From Acanthochromis polyacanthus (Eukaryota; Chordata; Actinopteri; Pomacentridae), in assembly GCF_021347895.1 (NCBI RefSeq), contig NC_067120.1, positions 25,033,361 to 25,097,360 of the forward strand: 64,000 bases of DNA, read 5' to 3'. Shown one piece after another: positions 46,162-57,477 of this stretch (position 1 is the stretch's first letter; each line of letters begins with the position of its first letter). The position numbers and the translations under genes are program-made. The notes below the pieces were generated by a model, which was given only the letters and a program-made list of their open reading frames with translations, was not told where the DNA came from and ran no database searches.

Positions 46162-46953
46162 TGTCAGGGCTCCCTCCTCACCCCCGTCCTTCCCACCTGA
46201 CATCCCCAAATACCCCTTTTCCCCATCTGTTTCCTCCCTTTTGTGCTTCTCTCCCCCTCTCCTGTTCCTCTGCCCTGCCTGTCTCCCATCCGCTCCTCTG
46301 CCCTGCCTGTCTCCTATCCGCTCCTCTGCCCTGTCTGCCTTGCCTGTCTCCCATCTGCTCCTCTGCCCTGTCTCTCCCCCTGTAGCTCGGTGCCTGAGTG
46401 GAGTCTCGCTTCTCAGCTGACTCCACTCAGGCAATCAACCACCTCCACGGCTCCCGGGCAGCTGACAATCATCATACTAATGACTCACCTCTACAATAAG
46501 TACCGGCTCAGCCTTCCACTCCCTGCCAGAGTATTGAACAAGAACTACTCAGTTCAGTTTGCTCTCTAGCCTCTTCAAGATCTGTTTTAAGTTTCCGCCG
46601 TGTTTCTAACGTTGTTTTCTCCTGTTCTACTCAGTCAGCTGTCCGGGATCCCCCGCCATCCTCCTTCCCCTCCGGCTCTCCCCGACAAGCCCTCACCGGT
46701 TTCTCCTGCCTGGACCCCCCCACTCCTGCCTGGACCCCCCACTCTTGCCCGGACCCCCACTCCTGCCCGGACCCCCACTCCTGCCCGGACCCCCACTCCT
46801 GCCCAGACCCCCACTCCTGCCCGGAACCCCCCGCTCCTACACCCTGGTTTTCCCCCACCTAGCCACCATTTTCACCCCAAACAATAAATCACTTGCATTC
46901 AGCCAGCCCTGGTAGTGTGGCTTTCTGCTCGGGTCCACCCGCTTCTCGTGACA
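46162..46953 (+). repeat. 5' LTR with 20-bp minisatellite
   Basis: TG...CA ends, an AATAAA (46882) and a tandem run of CTCCTGCCCGGACCCCCA units (about 46707-46835). The 3' LTR copy begins within the same unit. Confidence 0.75.
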
Positions 46954-47183
46954 GAATACTCTGGCCAACAAACGGACCCGGAGAGCCCACTACCGGGGTT
47001 TGGACTAACCTTCTCCCCTCCACAGCCCTCGCCATCCCCGTAAACTGGAATCCCTCTGCTCTGCTCCTCGTCTGGTCACCCGTCAGCCCCCTGTGAGTAA
47101 TACTCCTTCTGTTAAATCTAGTCTAGCTCAGTACACCCCACTGTTAATTTTGTTGGAGCCACCCTGTTTAGTTCTCAGTCACC

Positions 47184-48024
47184 ATGCCTAGCAAGACCAC
47201 TCAGCCCCCACCTGATTCTATCACCTCCCGAGAGTTATGTGACCTTTTGTTAAACCGGACCCTGGGTTTGGACCCCCCCCCAGCTATCAATCGGAACCAG
47301 TTCCCCCGCCGACTGTGGAGCCGAGCGACGAGGACGCCACGCCAGGAGGCGCCGTGGCTCCCAGGATCCTGGTCCATCCAAGCCCCATTTCGACTCTCCA
47401 CCTTCGGTTTGCACGGGGTCCATTCTCCTGTCCCCTGTTCCCCAGAGCCTGAATCAGACCTCCATTCCCCTCAACCGGACCCGGATCCAGTCTTCAGCCC
47501 CCCAGAACCAGACCTCGACCCAGCCCTCCGGCCACCAGAACCAGCCTGCTGACCCCCAGAACCAGACCTCCGTTCCCCCCAAGCAGACCCAGTCCTCGGT
47601 ACCCCCAAGCCAGGTGCCGACCCAGACTTCAGGTTCGTCCTACGTGTTCTTCTTTTCGTGTAAGGAGAACAGTGTGGGTTTTTTTTTTTTTTATGCTGTA
47701 AGCGACCTCTGGGAATGGAAGGAGTCTGGCAAAGAGAGCACGGTAGCCTTGGCGCGCAGGTTAGCAGCCCAGAGGCCCGAGCTAACCTGCCGCCTACCTA
47801 AGGAGATACAGGACTTCCTGGACACTCCTCCCCGCACCCAGTCCCCGCCCCCGGAGGGGCTCCCGGCTCCGCCCCCGGAGGGGCTCCCGGCTCCGCCCCC
47901 GGAGGGGCTCCCGGCTCCGCCCCCGGAGGGGCTCCCGGCTCCGCCTCCAGTTCCCGCGGGGATCGACGACGCCCCGCCTCCAGTTCCCGCGGGGGTCGAC
48001 GACGCCCCGCCTCCCGCTCCCTGA
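47184..48024 (+). pseudogene. gag-like frames with Pro-rich minisatellites
   Basis: ATG 47184 opens MPSKTTQPPPDSITSRELCD then LLLNRTLGLDP, ending at 47552. From 47614 another frame carries VALARRLAAQRPELTCRLP and KEIQDFLDT, followed by four PPPEGLPA repeats (24 bp each, about 47850-47943) and VPAGVDDAPP repeats (33 bp). Its position after the 5' LTR suggests gag, but no zinc knuckle or matrix/capsid motif is recognised. A T-run near 47680 and frame changes break it. Confidence 0.4.
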
Positions 48025-48252
48025 GGAGGCCGTCGACGCCCCGCCTCCAGTTCCCGCGGAGGCCGTCAACGCCCCGCCTCCGCTCCCTGGGACCTCGGCA
48101 GCCTTAGAAAGGACTAAGGCCTCCCCCGAGTCCATGAAGGCTTTGCGTCTCCCATCCTGCGCCGCCCCCAGAGGGGCCCCTGGATCCTGCTCCGCCCCCG
48201 GAGGACCCACCGGACCCGGCTCCGCCCCCAGTCCGGCCTCCAACCCAGTTGT

Positions 48253-48428
48253 CTGCCTGGACCCCCCCACTCCTGCCTGGACCCCCCCACTCCTGCCTGG
48301 ACCCCCCCGCTCCAACACCCTGGTTTTCCCCCACCTAGCCACCATTTTCACCCCAAACAATAAATCACTTGCACTCAGCCAGCCCTGGTAGTGTGGCTTT
48401 CTGCTCGGGTCCACCCACTTCTCGTGAC
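48253..48428 (+). repeat. 3' LTR remnant
   Basis: It repeats the end of the 46162-46953 LTR from the minisatellite onward, closing TCTCGTGAC before CTATATATC. Confidence 0.75.
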
Positions 48429-48436
48429 TCTATATA

Positions 48437-48466
<30 letters not shown>

Positions 48467-48472
<6 letters not shown>

Positions 48473-48900
48473 GGCAGGCATAAAAATGTAATGTTGGTTT
48501 TCTACCATGAAAATCGATAAAAATAATGCCTGGATTTCGCTGGCATTTACCGGCTCACAAATGATTACATCATCAAACTGTGTCGTGAAATGTGTAAACA
48601 AGTGCACGGCTTAAAGTATTCCGGCACCATGCGAGATTTCCAGTACGCGGCGCCAGCATTTGGTTGGGAATAAAAAGGTAGGACTACATTGCCAATCGAG
48701 TTTGTCTACCAATGGACTAACGGGAACACACTCTTTAATCTCAACCAAACTAACATCACTAGCCAATGGGAAGTAAAATGGGGGCAGGTCTTAGAAAGAC
48801 ATTGAGATCCAGCTGCAGTTGAGTCCAGTTTCACAGAGTTCTGTATGCTGATATCAGGAACAGATTTTTGAAGCCAGGGGAAGACGTCCTCATCAATAAA
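48467..48900. other. Unassigned non-repetitive DNA
   Basis: No ORF or repeat I know; balanced composition (for example near 48600-48780). Confidence 0.3.
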
Positions 48901-48904
48901 GGAC

Positions 48905-49275
48905 TTAACAAGAAAAGCACTCGGAGAGCTCAGTATTCTGCCAAGGCTGCTCAGTTGTATAACTTACTACAGATAAGTATGCAGTTGTGGATTTGTAGTC
49001 GGATTGCAATCATGTGATTATCAGCAGGCAGCTGACGTGGTGTTCACTCACTCATTGTCATAGTTACAGTGATGCTGTGGTGCTATTTTGCAATGATACA
49101 GAAATCTTTAACAAATCCGTGGATCCAGACTATCAGTCACATCACTGCCAAAATCAAATCACTTGGTTCTTGTCTCAGTTCTGACTTTCCTGAAAATTTC
49201 ATCCAAATCCATTATTCCGCTTTTTTCAGTAATGCTGTGTACGGACAAATAGATGGAAGGACAAATGTACGGTAA
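48905..49275 (-). repeat. R1 dispersed repeat
   Basis: It starts AACAAGAAAAGCACTCGGAG; contains AATCATGTGATTATCAG and ATCACTGCCAAAATC; truncated near 49275. Confidence 0.7.
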
Positions 49276-50252
49276 TCGACAGCCACTGCTGAGGGACTGA
49301 CATCAGATTGACCAGATTTGTGGTTCAAAAATACACGTGTGCATGTTCATTGCAGAACATGACTTGTCGTTCACCAGTTAGTCTCACTAGTCAATCTGTG
49401 TAAAACGTTGACTGAAGATAAAAATGCTTTATCAAAACTGTGTCAAATCAGTATGCTGGTTACATAAATGCACATGACAGCACCAGCATTTAAGAAAAGT
49501 AGCTCTGAAAAGCTCCAAAAATGTGTTTTCATTTTATATGACAAAGTTACTAGCTGGAGCATGGACAAAATTCTTAGTGCGCTTGTTCGTTTTTTGAATG
49601 ATGTGGCCAGAGTAACTACTTAGCATCTGGCAAATAGAAAACTGAACATTGCCAAAACGTCAACACTTACGAAAGAAGTAAAAGATGTCAGAAAGAAAGA
49701 CGAAATAGAAAGGAAAAAATAAAGATTCAGCTTATCAGTTCTTTTAGCATGGTAAATGTTTTTTTTAATTGAATTGAACTGCAGTTTTCTGTAGAAAACT
49801 GCATTTGTTTATTTTCAGTTTTATTTATTTCTGATTATTAAAGTTACCAAATCTTAGAGCATTTTCATGTTTTTTATGTTAACTATAGTTTGAATTTATA
49901 AACTATATTTATTTATTTATTTGCACTGTTGCTGTATTGTTTACATAGTTGTATTTCAGAATAAATGGTTCAAATGGTGTGCATACTGTTAAATGGTGAA
50001 TCCATGTCCTTTTTCCATTTCTTTTACTGATTGGTTGTAAACAATATATTTACACCAGGTTGTAGTCAGATGGAGTAACTACCACGACCTGCTGACCTCT
50101 TTTGGTGTTACTATAATATATAGTCTGAGTTTGTGGAGGCAGGTATCTTAATTTCTAATTTGTTAGCTAGATTGTACCCCCCCCCCCCAAAAAAAAAAGA
50201 GAGTTCAGACTTAGGATTATTTTCCACGTTAAGCCCTTCAAATGTGGCTGTA
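49276..50252. other. No recognised gene
   Basis: A/T-rich; poly-C then poly-A at 50178-50200. Confidence 0.3.
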
Positions 50253-50623
50253 CACACGTGGACAAAATTGTTGATACCCCTCAGTTAAAGAAGGAAAAAC
50301 CCACAATTCTCACTGAAATCACTTGAAACTCACAAAAGTAACAATAAATAAAAATTTATTGAAAATTAAATAATCAAAAACAGCCATTACTTTTGAATTG
50401 TTGATTAACATAATTATTTAAAAAAAAACAAACTAATGAAATAGGGCTGGACAAAAATGATGGTACCCATAACTTAATATTTTGTTGCACAACCTTTTGA
50501 GGCAATCACTGCAATTAAACGATTTTATTTATTGTTACTTTTGTGAGTTTCAAGTGATTTCAGTGAGAATTGTGGGTTTTTCCTTCTTTAACTGAGGGGT
50601 ACCAACAATTTTGTCCACGTGTG
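50253..50623. mobile_element. Internal-deletion derivative of the 44498 Tc1 family
   Basis: Both ends match the full copy (CACACGTGGACAAAATTG and its inverse), with TA at 50251-50252 and 50624-50625. The left 270 bp follow the full element to AATTAAACGATT and then jump to the right terminal repeat (TTATTTATTGTTACTTTTG). It keeps both ends but no gene, the classic MITE precursor structure. Confidence 0.9.
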
Positions 50624-50639
50624 TAGTAACAAGTTTGCT

Positions 50640-51010
50640 GTGCCTTTTGAACAACATGTCTGTGGTTTGAGCCTAGTTTCCAGCTACAAACCAGACTGTC
50701 TGCCCCTGCAGTGAAACATGGGGCTGGATCAGTGACCATCTGGGGTTGTTTCAGTCTGGGTGGAACAGGGCAAATGAACCAGGTCATGTACAGGGCTACT
50801 CTTGAAAACAGTCTTCTTCCATCAGCTGGAAAATTCTTTCCTGTCTCCAGTGGCTGGATTTTCCAACAACACAATGCTCCTTACCACACGGCAAGGTCAG
50901 GAAAAGCCTGGATGGAGAACCAGAACATTGGAACCATGCCTCGGACTGCTCAATCACCAGATCTAAATCCAACTGAAAACCTGTGAAAAATCATCAAACT
51001 GACTGAACAC
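50640..51010 (+). pseudogene. Tc1-like transposase C-terminal fragment (another family)
   Basis: VKHGAGSVTIWGCFSLGGTG, then SGWIFQQHNAPYHTARSGK and AQSPDLNPTENL. The second catalytic Asp (QQDNAP in active relatives) reads His here. It stops after TENL. Confidence 0.75.
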
Positions 51011-51029
51011 TTCAGCTAAAACTGTTCCA

Positions 51030-52086
51030 TTGCCACCGAACATCCAGCTTCATGTTTCAACAACAGTGGCATGGGACAACATTGATTGCAATGAAGAGAC
51101 ACTGTCTGGGGATGGAACATCACACAGGATAAATGGGATAATTGTGCAACCAAAGGTGTATGGCTCAGTGCCTAAGCCCAAACCCACAAATGTCATCCAA
51201 AAAGACAAGAGATGACTATTGAACTAGGAGAGGTGTTTACTCCAGTTTACAGTGGAGGAAAACACACTGGCCCTGTCCCAAGGCCACATGTTGCCTTAGA
51301 ATGGGAGGAAGTACTGAGAGATGCTCAAGCAAAACAACCTGCTCTGGTTGGTAGCTCGAGTGCATTGTTCCTCCAGACAAACTGTAAATGGATGGACTGG
51401 CTGCAATATTCAGACAAGAGATGAGGAAGAAGTTATCTAAGACACTCTAGAATATCTTCCAACAATCAATGCCCCTGCCACTGATTTATCAACAGTTCAG
51501 GAGATTGTGACACAAAGTCTGAAGATTAGGAACATTCTGCAACTGCCACATATAGCGGTAGTTTTTCACCAAGCCTTCCACGCAAAAGTCCTGACATTTT
51601 GTGGAAACACAAAGAGAAGTTTCCAAATATCATTCCAAGGATGGGAAGCTTCCACACCATATGTACGCTGCTAGGAGTAATTGGCAAACGATTCCAAGAT
51701 GCAAGTTTGCAAGACTTGTGTCTTGAAGCAGACATAATTGTAGAGGGATCGGTTGATAGTGTTATGGAAGGACAAACTCCAACAGGGCCATCCAACTACA
51801 CAAACTGCTGTATAAAGCTTTGTTCTGTCTTATACGGAAAGGCTTTCTTTCTTGGAATCAGAACACTGGAAGCAACAAGAAAGTCCATCTAGACAACATT
51901 TCATTGTCTATGGAAGAGCTGTCTGAGAATGTGAGACAACAAACACTCCAAGAAACATTGAACAATCCATCATATCCACATTTAGTTGACCATTTTGGAG
52001 AGTATCTTGATCACCTGCAGAACCACAATGGAAAGTTCCCATCTTACTGGCTGTCTTACATGGATAACCCTTATGGTAACCCTTAA
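51030..52086 (+). pseudogene. Relic of an uncharacterised metazoan protein, likely transposon-borne
   Basis: Frames in order give VAWDNIDCNEETLSGDGTSH then RINGIIVQP (51067-51165), a basic linker, PHVALEWEEVLRDAQAKQPA, then IIPRMGSFHTICTLLGVIGK and RFQDASLQDLCLEADIIVEG (51620-51750), and finally LDHLQNHNGKFPSYWLSYMD (about 52006). I recognise these blocks as recurring in large predicted proteins of fish and cnidarians that have no assigned function and occur in multiple copies. At least three frameshifts and two stops separate them. No catalytic motif can be named. Confidence 0.55.
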
Positions 52087-52605
52087 TACATCCATGTAAA
52101 GGTCAAAGCCCAACCACAGAGGTGGTAAGGATGTTAAAAGTTGTAAGGACACATTTTCCCTTGCTCTATGTCACACTAAAGATGTATTACATAAAAGTTG
52201 AATGCGTTACAATCTACCAGAAGGATAATGACAAAAATTTGTGTTAAACGCTCTGCTTTAATTTAAATTTCTCAGTTAAAATGCGTAGATAAAAACATTC
52301 CTTTAAGTTCTTTGTATCACAGCATATCAATAAGAAACTCATAGTTTCCAATGATTTTGAATGTCTTTTATGAGTGTAGTTCGTATTTAAATCAATGTAT
52401 ATGCTTGCATTTACCATATCAGAGGCTAGAAAATTGTATTGACGTACCTATTAAAAACCCATGGATATCTCACATAAAGCTGCCACTTGTGCATGTCTAT
52501 CATACAGGAATAGTTACTAGAGATATTGTCCTTAACAAAAATGCATTTGAGAATTTGCCCCCCAAAGTGGTACCGATGACCCCAATTTTATCCACTTGGC
52601 TCATG

Positions 52606-53441
52606 GACTACCTGGCTAATGTGAGGGTACACAGAAGACCAGGTGAAGCCTTATCTCCAGCATGTACAGTACCTACTGTCAAGCATGGTGGAGGAAGTAT
52701 CATGGCTTGGAGATGCATCAGTGCTGCTGGTGTTGGTCATCTCACTGTCTGTGACGGCACATTGAACTCTGCCAAGTATTGTGCCATTCTCAAAACCCAC
52801 AAGTTCGTTTCTGCATGTACACTGTTCCGTTGAGGTCAAACTGGATGTTTCAACAAGATAATGCCCCTTGACACACATCCAGGGCCAGTAGAACTTGGCT
52901 GCAGGAGCACAGTTTCCAGGTCTTACAGTCGCCACTTCAATCCCCGGACATGAGCCCCATTGAAAATCTGTCTGGAATTATCAGAAGGTCTGTTTCAAAG
53001 CATAAACCAAAGAATTTAGATGAATTAAAAGCAGTAATTCAAAAAGAATGGGACAAGATTACCTCTCAACAGTGTGAAAGACTTGTGGGGAACATGCCAG
53101 CCAGGATTAGAGCTCTACTGCATGTTAATGGCAGGACAACTAAATATTAGTTTGATGATGCGATGATTTATTTATTTTTCGTTCAGTTTTGAACACATTC
53201 TCTGTTATTTGTTGACTTTGACACTGACAACGTTGAGAACTGACATATTGAAACTGTCAAGAAATTAGTTTTGTTAGTTGTTCTTGTAAACAATGAACAA
53301 CAAAAAGTCATTTGTATTTGTGTCTGTCTAATGCCACAAAAAAATTTTAAACATGAAAAAGATTTTTCCACAAATATTTCATGATAATACTTACGACTGT
53401 CAAAAAATTTTAAGGCTGTCCAAAAACTTTTTTCACAACTC
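52606..53441 (+). mobile_element. Tc1-like element, 3' half
   Basis: The transposase remains read [40 protein letters not shown], a frameshifted FQQDNAP box, SPDMSPIENLSGII, and an intact C-terminus ending VNGRTTKY then TAG (53148-53150). A terminal-repeat-like TCCAAAAACTTTTTTCACAA ends near 53440. The N-terminal half and left repeat are not found nearby. Confidence 0.75.
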
Positions 53442-54246
53442 TGTTACTAGAGGATACTGTAAACCAAACAAATTCCTTGTACACAGAAGCATACTTGGCC
53501 AGTAGAGTTCCAACACAGAAAAGGCATGACACACACATATTTTCTTTTAAGAACTGAAAGCATTTTTATTGTATGGGCTGCAATAGAAGAACACAGAGCT
53601 CCAAGTGTAATACTAACTTGCAGCCTCCCAGTTTATAAAACATTAAACATTTGTAAAACAATATGAATGGAGGAAACAAACAACTTATCTATCCATGGTA
53701 ATGCAGTGGTTAGCATAGTTATCTCACAGCTATAAGGTAGTGGGTTTGAACTCACTTGAAGTCACTTGTCTGAATAGAAGATAGACCTTGGCGATGGAAA
53801 AGCTAATGGACTAAAGCTGTGTTACGGGAGACACGGCCTTACAACACACATTTCTGAGTTAAAAGTGGGTAGCTAACATTTTAGAAGTGAAGTCTTGGTA
53901 TTAAGAGCCACTGTCTGATTGCTGACTGTGGCTGCATGCCTGAGGTCTTACTGGCATAAAACTTGCTCTAATCAATTACAGCATACAGCTGCAGTGTGTT
54001 GAGCTGATTGTGTTTCTCATTCAGAGCACCTGCTTTTAGCCATGATCACAGCGTTCTGTGGCTGAAAACCCACTGACTCACACCGGCCTCACTGTTGGCC
54101 TGACCACTGACAGGGCACACACACACACACGTATCAGCTTACACAGCAGCGTGCATGCCAACAGCTAACACGCTCCTCCACTCACAGCCTCACAAACGTT
54201 GTCATTTTATTTTCGTGTCCATCACAATTTCACACGTCTTTTCCAG
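53442..54246. other. No gene; SINE head fragment at 53696-53756
   Basis: AATGCAGTGGTTAGCATAGT and GGGTTTGAACTC resemble the A and B boxes of the tRNA-derived SINE. A short (CA)n is at 54117-54130. Confidence 0.4.
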
Positions 54247-54350
54247 GCGTGGTTTGATAATCCCTCGCGGGGCAAACGCCTGCGGACTGGCGGAGCCATG
54301 GCGTGCCAGGCTGAGACTGTCACGACCCCCCAAAAAACATGAGGGCTGAG
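54247..54350 (+). other. Candidate host exon (splice-bounded, plus strand)
   Basis: TTTCACACGTCTTTTCCAG provides a good acceptor ending at 54246, and GGGCTGAG|GTGAAG a possible donor. The interval is CpG-rich in A/T-rich surroundings and matches no repeat here. One frame is open for 31 codons to a TGA (AWFDNPSRGKRLRTGGAMAC onward), another for the whole length minus the last codons (GLIIPRGANACGLAEPWRAR). No family recognised. Confidence 0.25.
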
Positions 54351-55186
54351 GTGAAGAACTCTTGGAATACTGGGTGCTTTCTTGTTTCTGCAACGAAACT
54401 TCATCTGACTTTTCCAGGAGCTTTTCTTAGCGGTGACTGAATGACTCTCAACATGCTCAGTTAGCCGTCCTCTGTGAAGGGCAGTGCTTGTTTATATTTA
54501 CAATTAATGTTTTACTGTAAATAATCATATAACATTGTATGTACATAAATAAATGACAAACACTCTTGGGATGTTATTCTTCCATACTATTCACTTATTA
54601 GTGGAAATGTGCTGCCAACAATTGCAACTTTAAGCAGAAGTAAGTGCAGTAACTCAAGGTCACTAACCCCTAATGCTAATTAGCTTTAATTTTCTAGTGT
54701 TAGGGGGATCATTGAGCATCAATTTATGACTTTCCAAAAGGATTTGTAATGCAAAAACGATGAAATAGCCTCACTCCACAATTCAGTACTACATAGTTTA
54801 CAATATTTTACATTATTTCAGCAATTATTATCTGACATGTACAATGCGTTTCAAAACATACATCAAACTTTGATTTATACTGACATTAAACAAGAATCTA
54901 TTACATCTACTTGACACAGTCTATGTATCAGTTGACCCCTCATATGATCCCAAACCTAAGATTGAGAAACTCTTAGAAAGACTGTCATAGTTATATACTG
55001 GGCCACAATAAGTCTAAATTTTTTATAGCAATTTTGCCCTCCAGAAGGACAAAAGACTAATCGTAGGTTGATTCCCCTCTTGCCGTCTACATGTATGTAC
55101 TGTATACAGGGCAGGCCAAAAAGAGGCTTATACTTAGTAGGTAGAATTTCAACCACCGAACCTATGCTTTCAAATTTATTAGTGTG
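54351..55186. other. No recognised gene
   Basis: A/T-rich sequence, no repeat or ORF of note. Confidence 0.3.
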
Positions 55187-56008
55187 GCGAGTGGAGCGTG
55201 GGGGGCAAAACAAGAATGTCAGGAAGCGGGCGTCAATTCACCCGACAGCTCTAAATGGTTGCTGAGAACGTCACCTTGGGAATTGCACCCAACCAATTAT
55301 TCTGCTTCTAGCAGTTACCTTGTAGGCACACAGGCTCATTATATCATTTGAGGCTGGAGACGTGGTTCAATGACAATTCAACAAATTTATTAAAAATCAA
55401 TTAAAATCCATTTAAAACAAATATACTAAAAAAAGTGAAGGGGGAGTGCAACAGAGCAGAGGCTGGCTTACCTGGGGGAAGAGTGTCAACGGGAAGAAAT
55501 GAATAGATCCCAAGGGGAAGGCACCAGGTGAGTAGACAAATCGCACACAAGTGAAGGACAAACCAACAAAATAAAGAAAAACTCAATGTTCACAAGCAAC
55601 ACAGGGAAAGGGTACCGTCACTGAAGACACCACCACAGGTGCTCAGCCTCTGAGACAAGGAAAGCACAATTAGTGGGTACACTCAACCCCCCCCCAAACA
55701 AAAGCAGAACCAAAGACTAAACGACAGGTGTCAACAGTCACTTGTAAACTAATGCCAAAGCCAAAGAAAACATATTGTAACCAAAAATATACAAAACACT
55801 AAATAATTACTAAACCACAGTAAATAAGGAATCTAAAGAAATTAATTGATCCAATATATAGACCTTTTTCCGAAACGTCATCATCGAACGTCACCGCCGG
55901 TCACCGGCCCTAGCAACGCGATTCCGCCATTTTAAGAGGGGTATGCTTTGCCTTGACGACCATTACTTTCCCACGTTTCCCTCCCGATTTGAACGACCAA
56001 AAGCAGAT

Positions 56009-56207
56009 ATGCCCAAAACCTGCGCTGTTTTTGGCTGTAGTTCTCAGTCATGGAGCAACAAGAACATTTCCTTTTACAGGATTCCGACTGAAAAGGGCCA
56101 GAAAAGGAGTTTATGGCTCACAGCATTGAGGCGGATTAACAATAATGGAACCACATGGAGCCCACAGTCAAAATGGTCCTATGTTTGCAGTCAGCATTTC
56201 ATCAATG
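56009..56207 (+). pseudogene. THAP domain first exon of the DNA transposon
   Basis: ATG 56009 opens MPKTCAVFGCSSQSWSNKNI, then SFYRIPTEKGQKRSLWLTAL and ends SKWSYVCSQHFING at a donor, G|GTATGT (56208). Cys-x4-Cys and Cys-x2-His form the C2CH zinc site of THAP domains, with the usual FYRIP and W motifs. THAP domains bind the transposon ends. The frame of 66 codons is intact; later exons (transposase core) were deleted, so this is only a stub. Confidence 0.8.
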
Positions 56208-57231
56208 GTATGTTGTGTTTCATGAAATTATTACCCCTTAACTGATTTTCTGAAATTATTAATTAATAAGCTTAACCAGTTGCGCTTCAGTGTCCTGCCC
56301 GCGGTACACTTTGAAATCTGCATAAGCAATTTGCTAAATGTCTGAAACTGCAAACGTGATTATACAAACACTATACGCCGATGGAAAGCTTAGATTCTCA
56401 TGAATCCGCCGGTATAAACCACTTTCAGATGTGATTACCACAGCGGGTAATATAAACACATTTGTCCGACAAACAACGAATATCCATCCATCCGTTCTCT
56501 ATACCCGGTTTCAACATACACAGCGCGACTCACATTTCCGGATTCATTATTACACACAGATGAAAATATTCCACAAAAAACAGCCATAATCCAACCTTGG
56601 ACATCCAGACGAAACAAGCCAGTAACATATTTTGTCCAAAACATATCTTGAAGTCGGTATATGATCCACGAATAGGTCGTTTTCAAGGAAATGCACCTCG
56701 CGATGCGCGTCCAATATTCCCTGTATTTCTCGTCACATTTTTATTTACAAATAGAATATTAGCGATTTTTTGTACTGAAAGTGGCTGGAATTGACTGCAG
56801 CTTATGATGTCTATAATTATCTGAAATGTTGAGGGCTAGCTACTTAGCTTAGGCTAGTGCTAGCTGTGCTTCCCACAAAAAGTCAGGGGTCTTTCTACTC
56901 GCACTGCTATTTTTAAACCTTCTCTCCTCCCTTTCGTTCTGCTAACTACTATGCTGTAATCAGCAGCATTGTCCTCATTATTGTTTGCACCTCATACCCT
57001 TGGGCGTAGGGTGGGTAGAGCTCATTTACAGGTATCTGACTCTTAGTTTTGATAATGCACATCTAACTAATATACATACACTACTTCCACTTGAAATTAA
57101 AAGGTGTAATGGCTCACCCCATTAGCTTAACATTAGCTTAGCATAGCGGAGCTGGTGTAGCCGTATCTTACAAGGCATTTATCATTCTGACATTGACCTG
57201 TATGCACAAAAACGTATAAATATAAGCATAC

Positions 57232-57477
57232 CTCAAAGAAAACGTATGAGTCCAGGCTTTTATAAGTCTTCATCTTCTCCATTGTGTGGATGCCTGGGCT
57301 GTTGATAAGGTACTCGTAAATGGAGTGCCAATGAAGATCTGGACACGTAGTAGGGTCGTTTTCCCATGATCCCAGTGCAATTTGGTACGGACATGACTGC
57401 AAACCAACCAGTTCTATTTTTTCTTTATACCGTAGCTTGGCTTTTGGCTCAAGATTTCCGAAATAATCACCAGACAT
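57232..57477 (-). pseudogene. First exon of the second transposon gene (YqaJ-type protein N-terminus?)
   Basis: ATG at 57477 (minus) opens MSGDYFGNLEPKAKLRYKEK, then SCPYQIALGSWENDPTTCPD and EYLINSPGIHTMEKMKTYKS, ending at a donor GAG|GTATGC. Its DP...YPDI/YEYL...KSLDSY order is what I recall from the N-termini of fish transposon proteins that continue into a YqaJ-type exonuclease; that domain itself is not here. The exon is intact (82 codons). Confidence 0.6.

Larger units (their letters stand above)
46162..48428 (+). mobile_element. Collapsed LTR retrotransposon (5' LTR, partial gag, 3' LTR end)
   Basis: The LTR 46162-46953 runs TGTCAGGGCTCCC to TTCTCGTGACA. An internal region follows with a start-like gag frame but no protease, RT or integrase. 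At 48253-48428 the last 175 bp or so of the LTR recur (CACCCTGGTTTTCCCCCACC, then AATAAATCACTTGCA and CACTTCTCGTGAC). Most of the internal part and the 3' LTR start are gone. It is GC- and Pro-codon-rich unlike its neighbours and lies in a (TA)n tract. Confidence 0.75.

Noticed and set aside
47794..48414. 206-codon minus-strand frame rich in Gly/Arg
   Set aside because: Antisense of the Pro-rich minisatellites in the LTR element.
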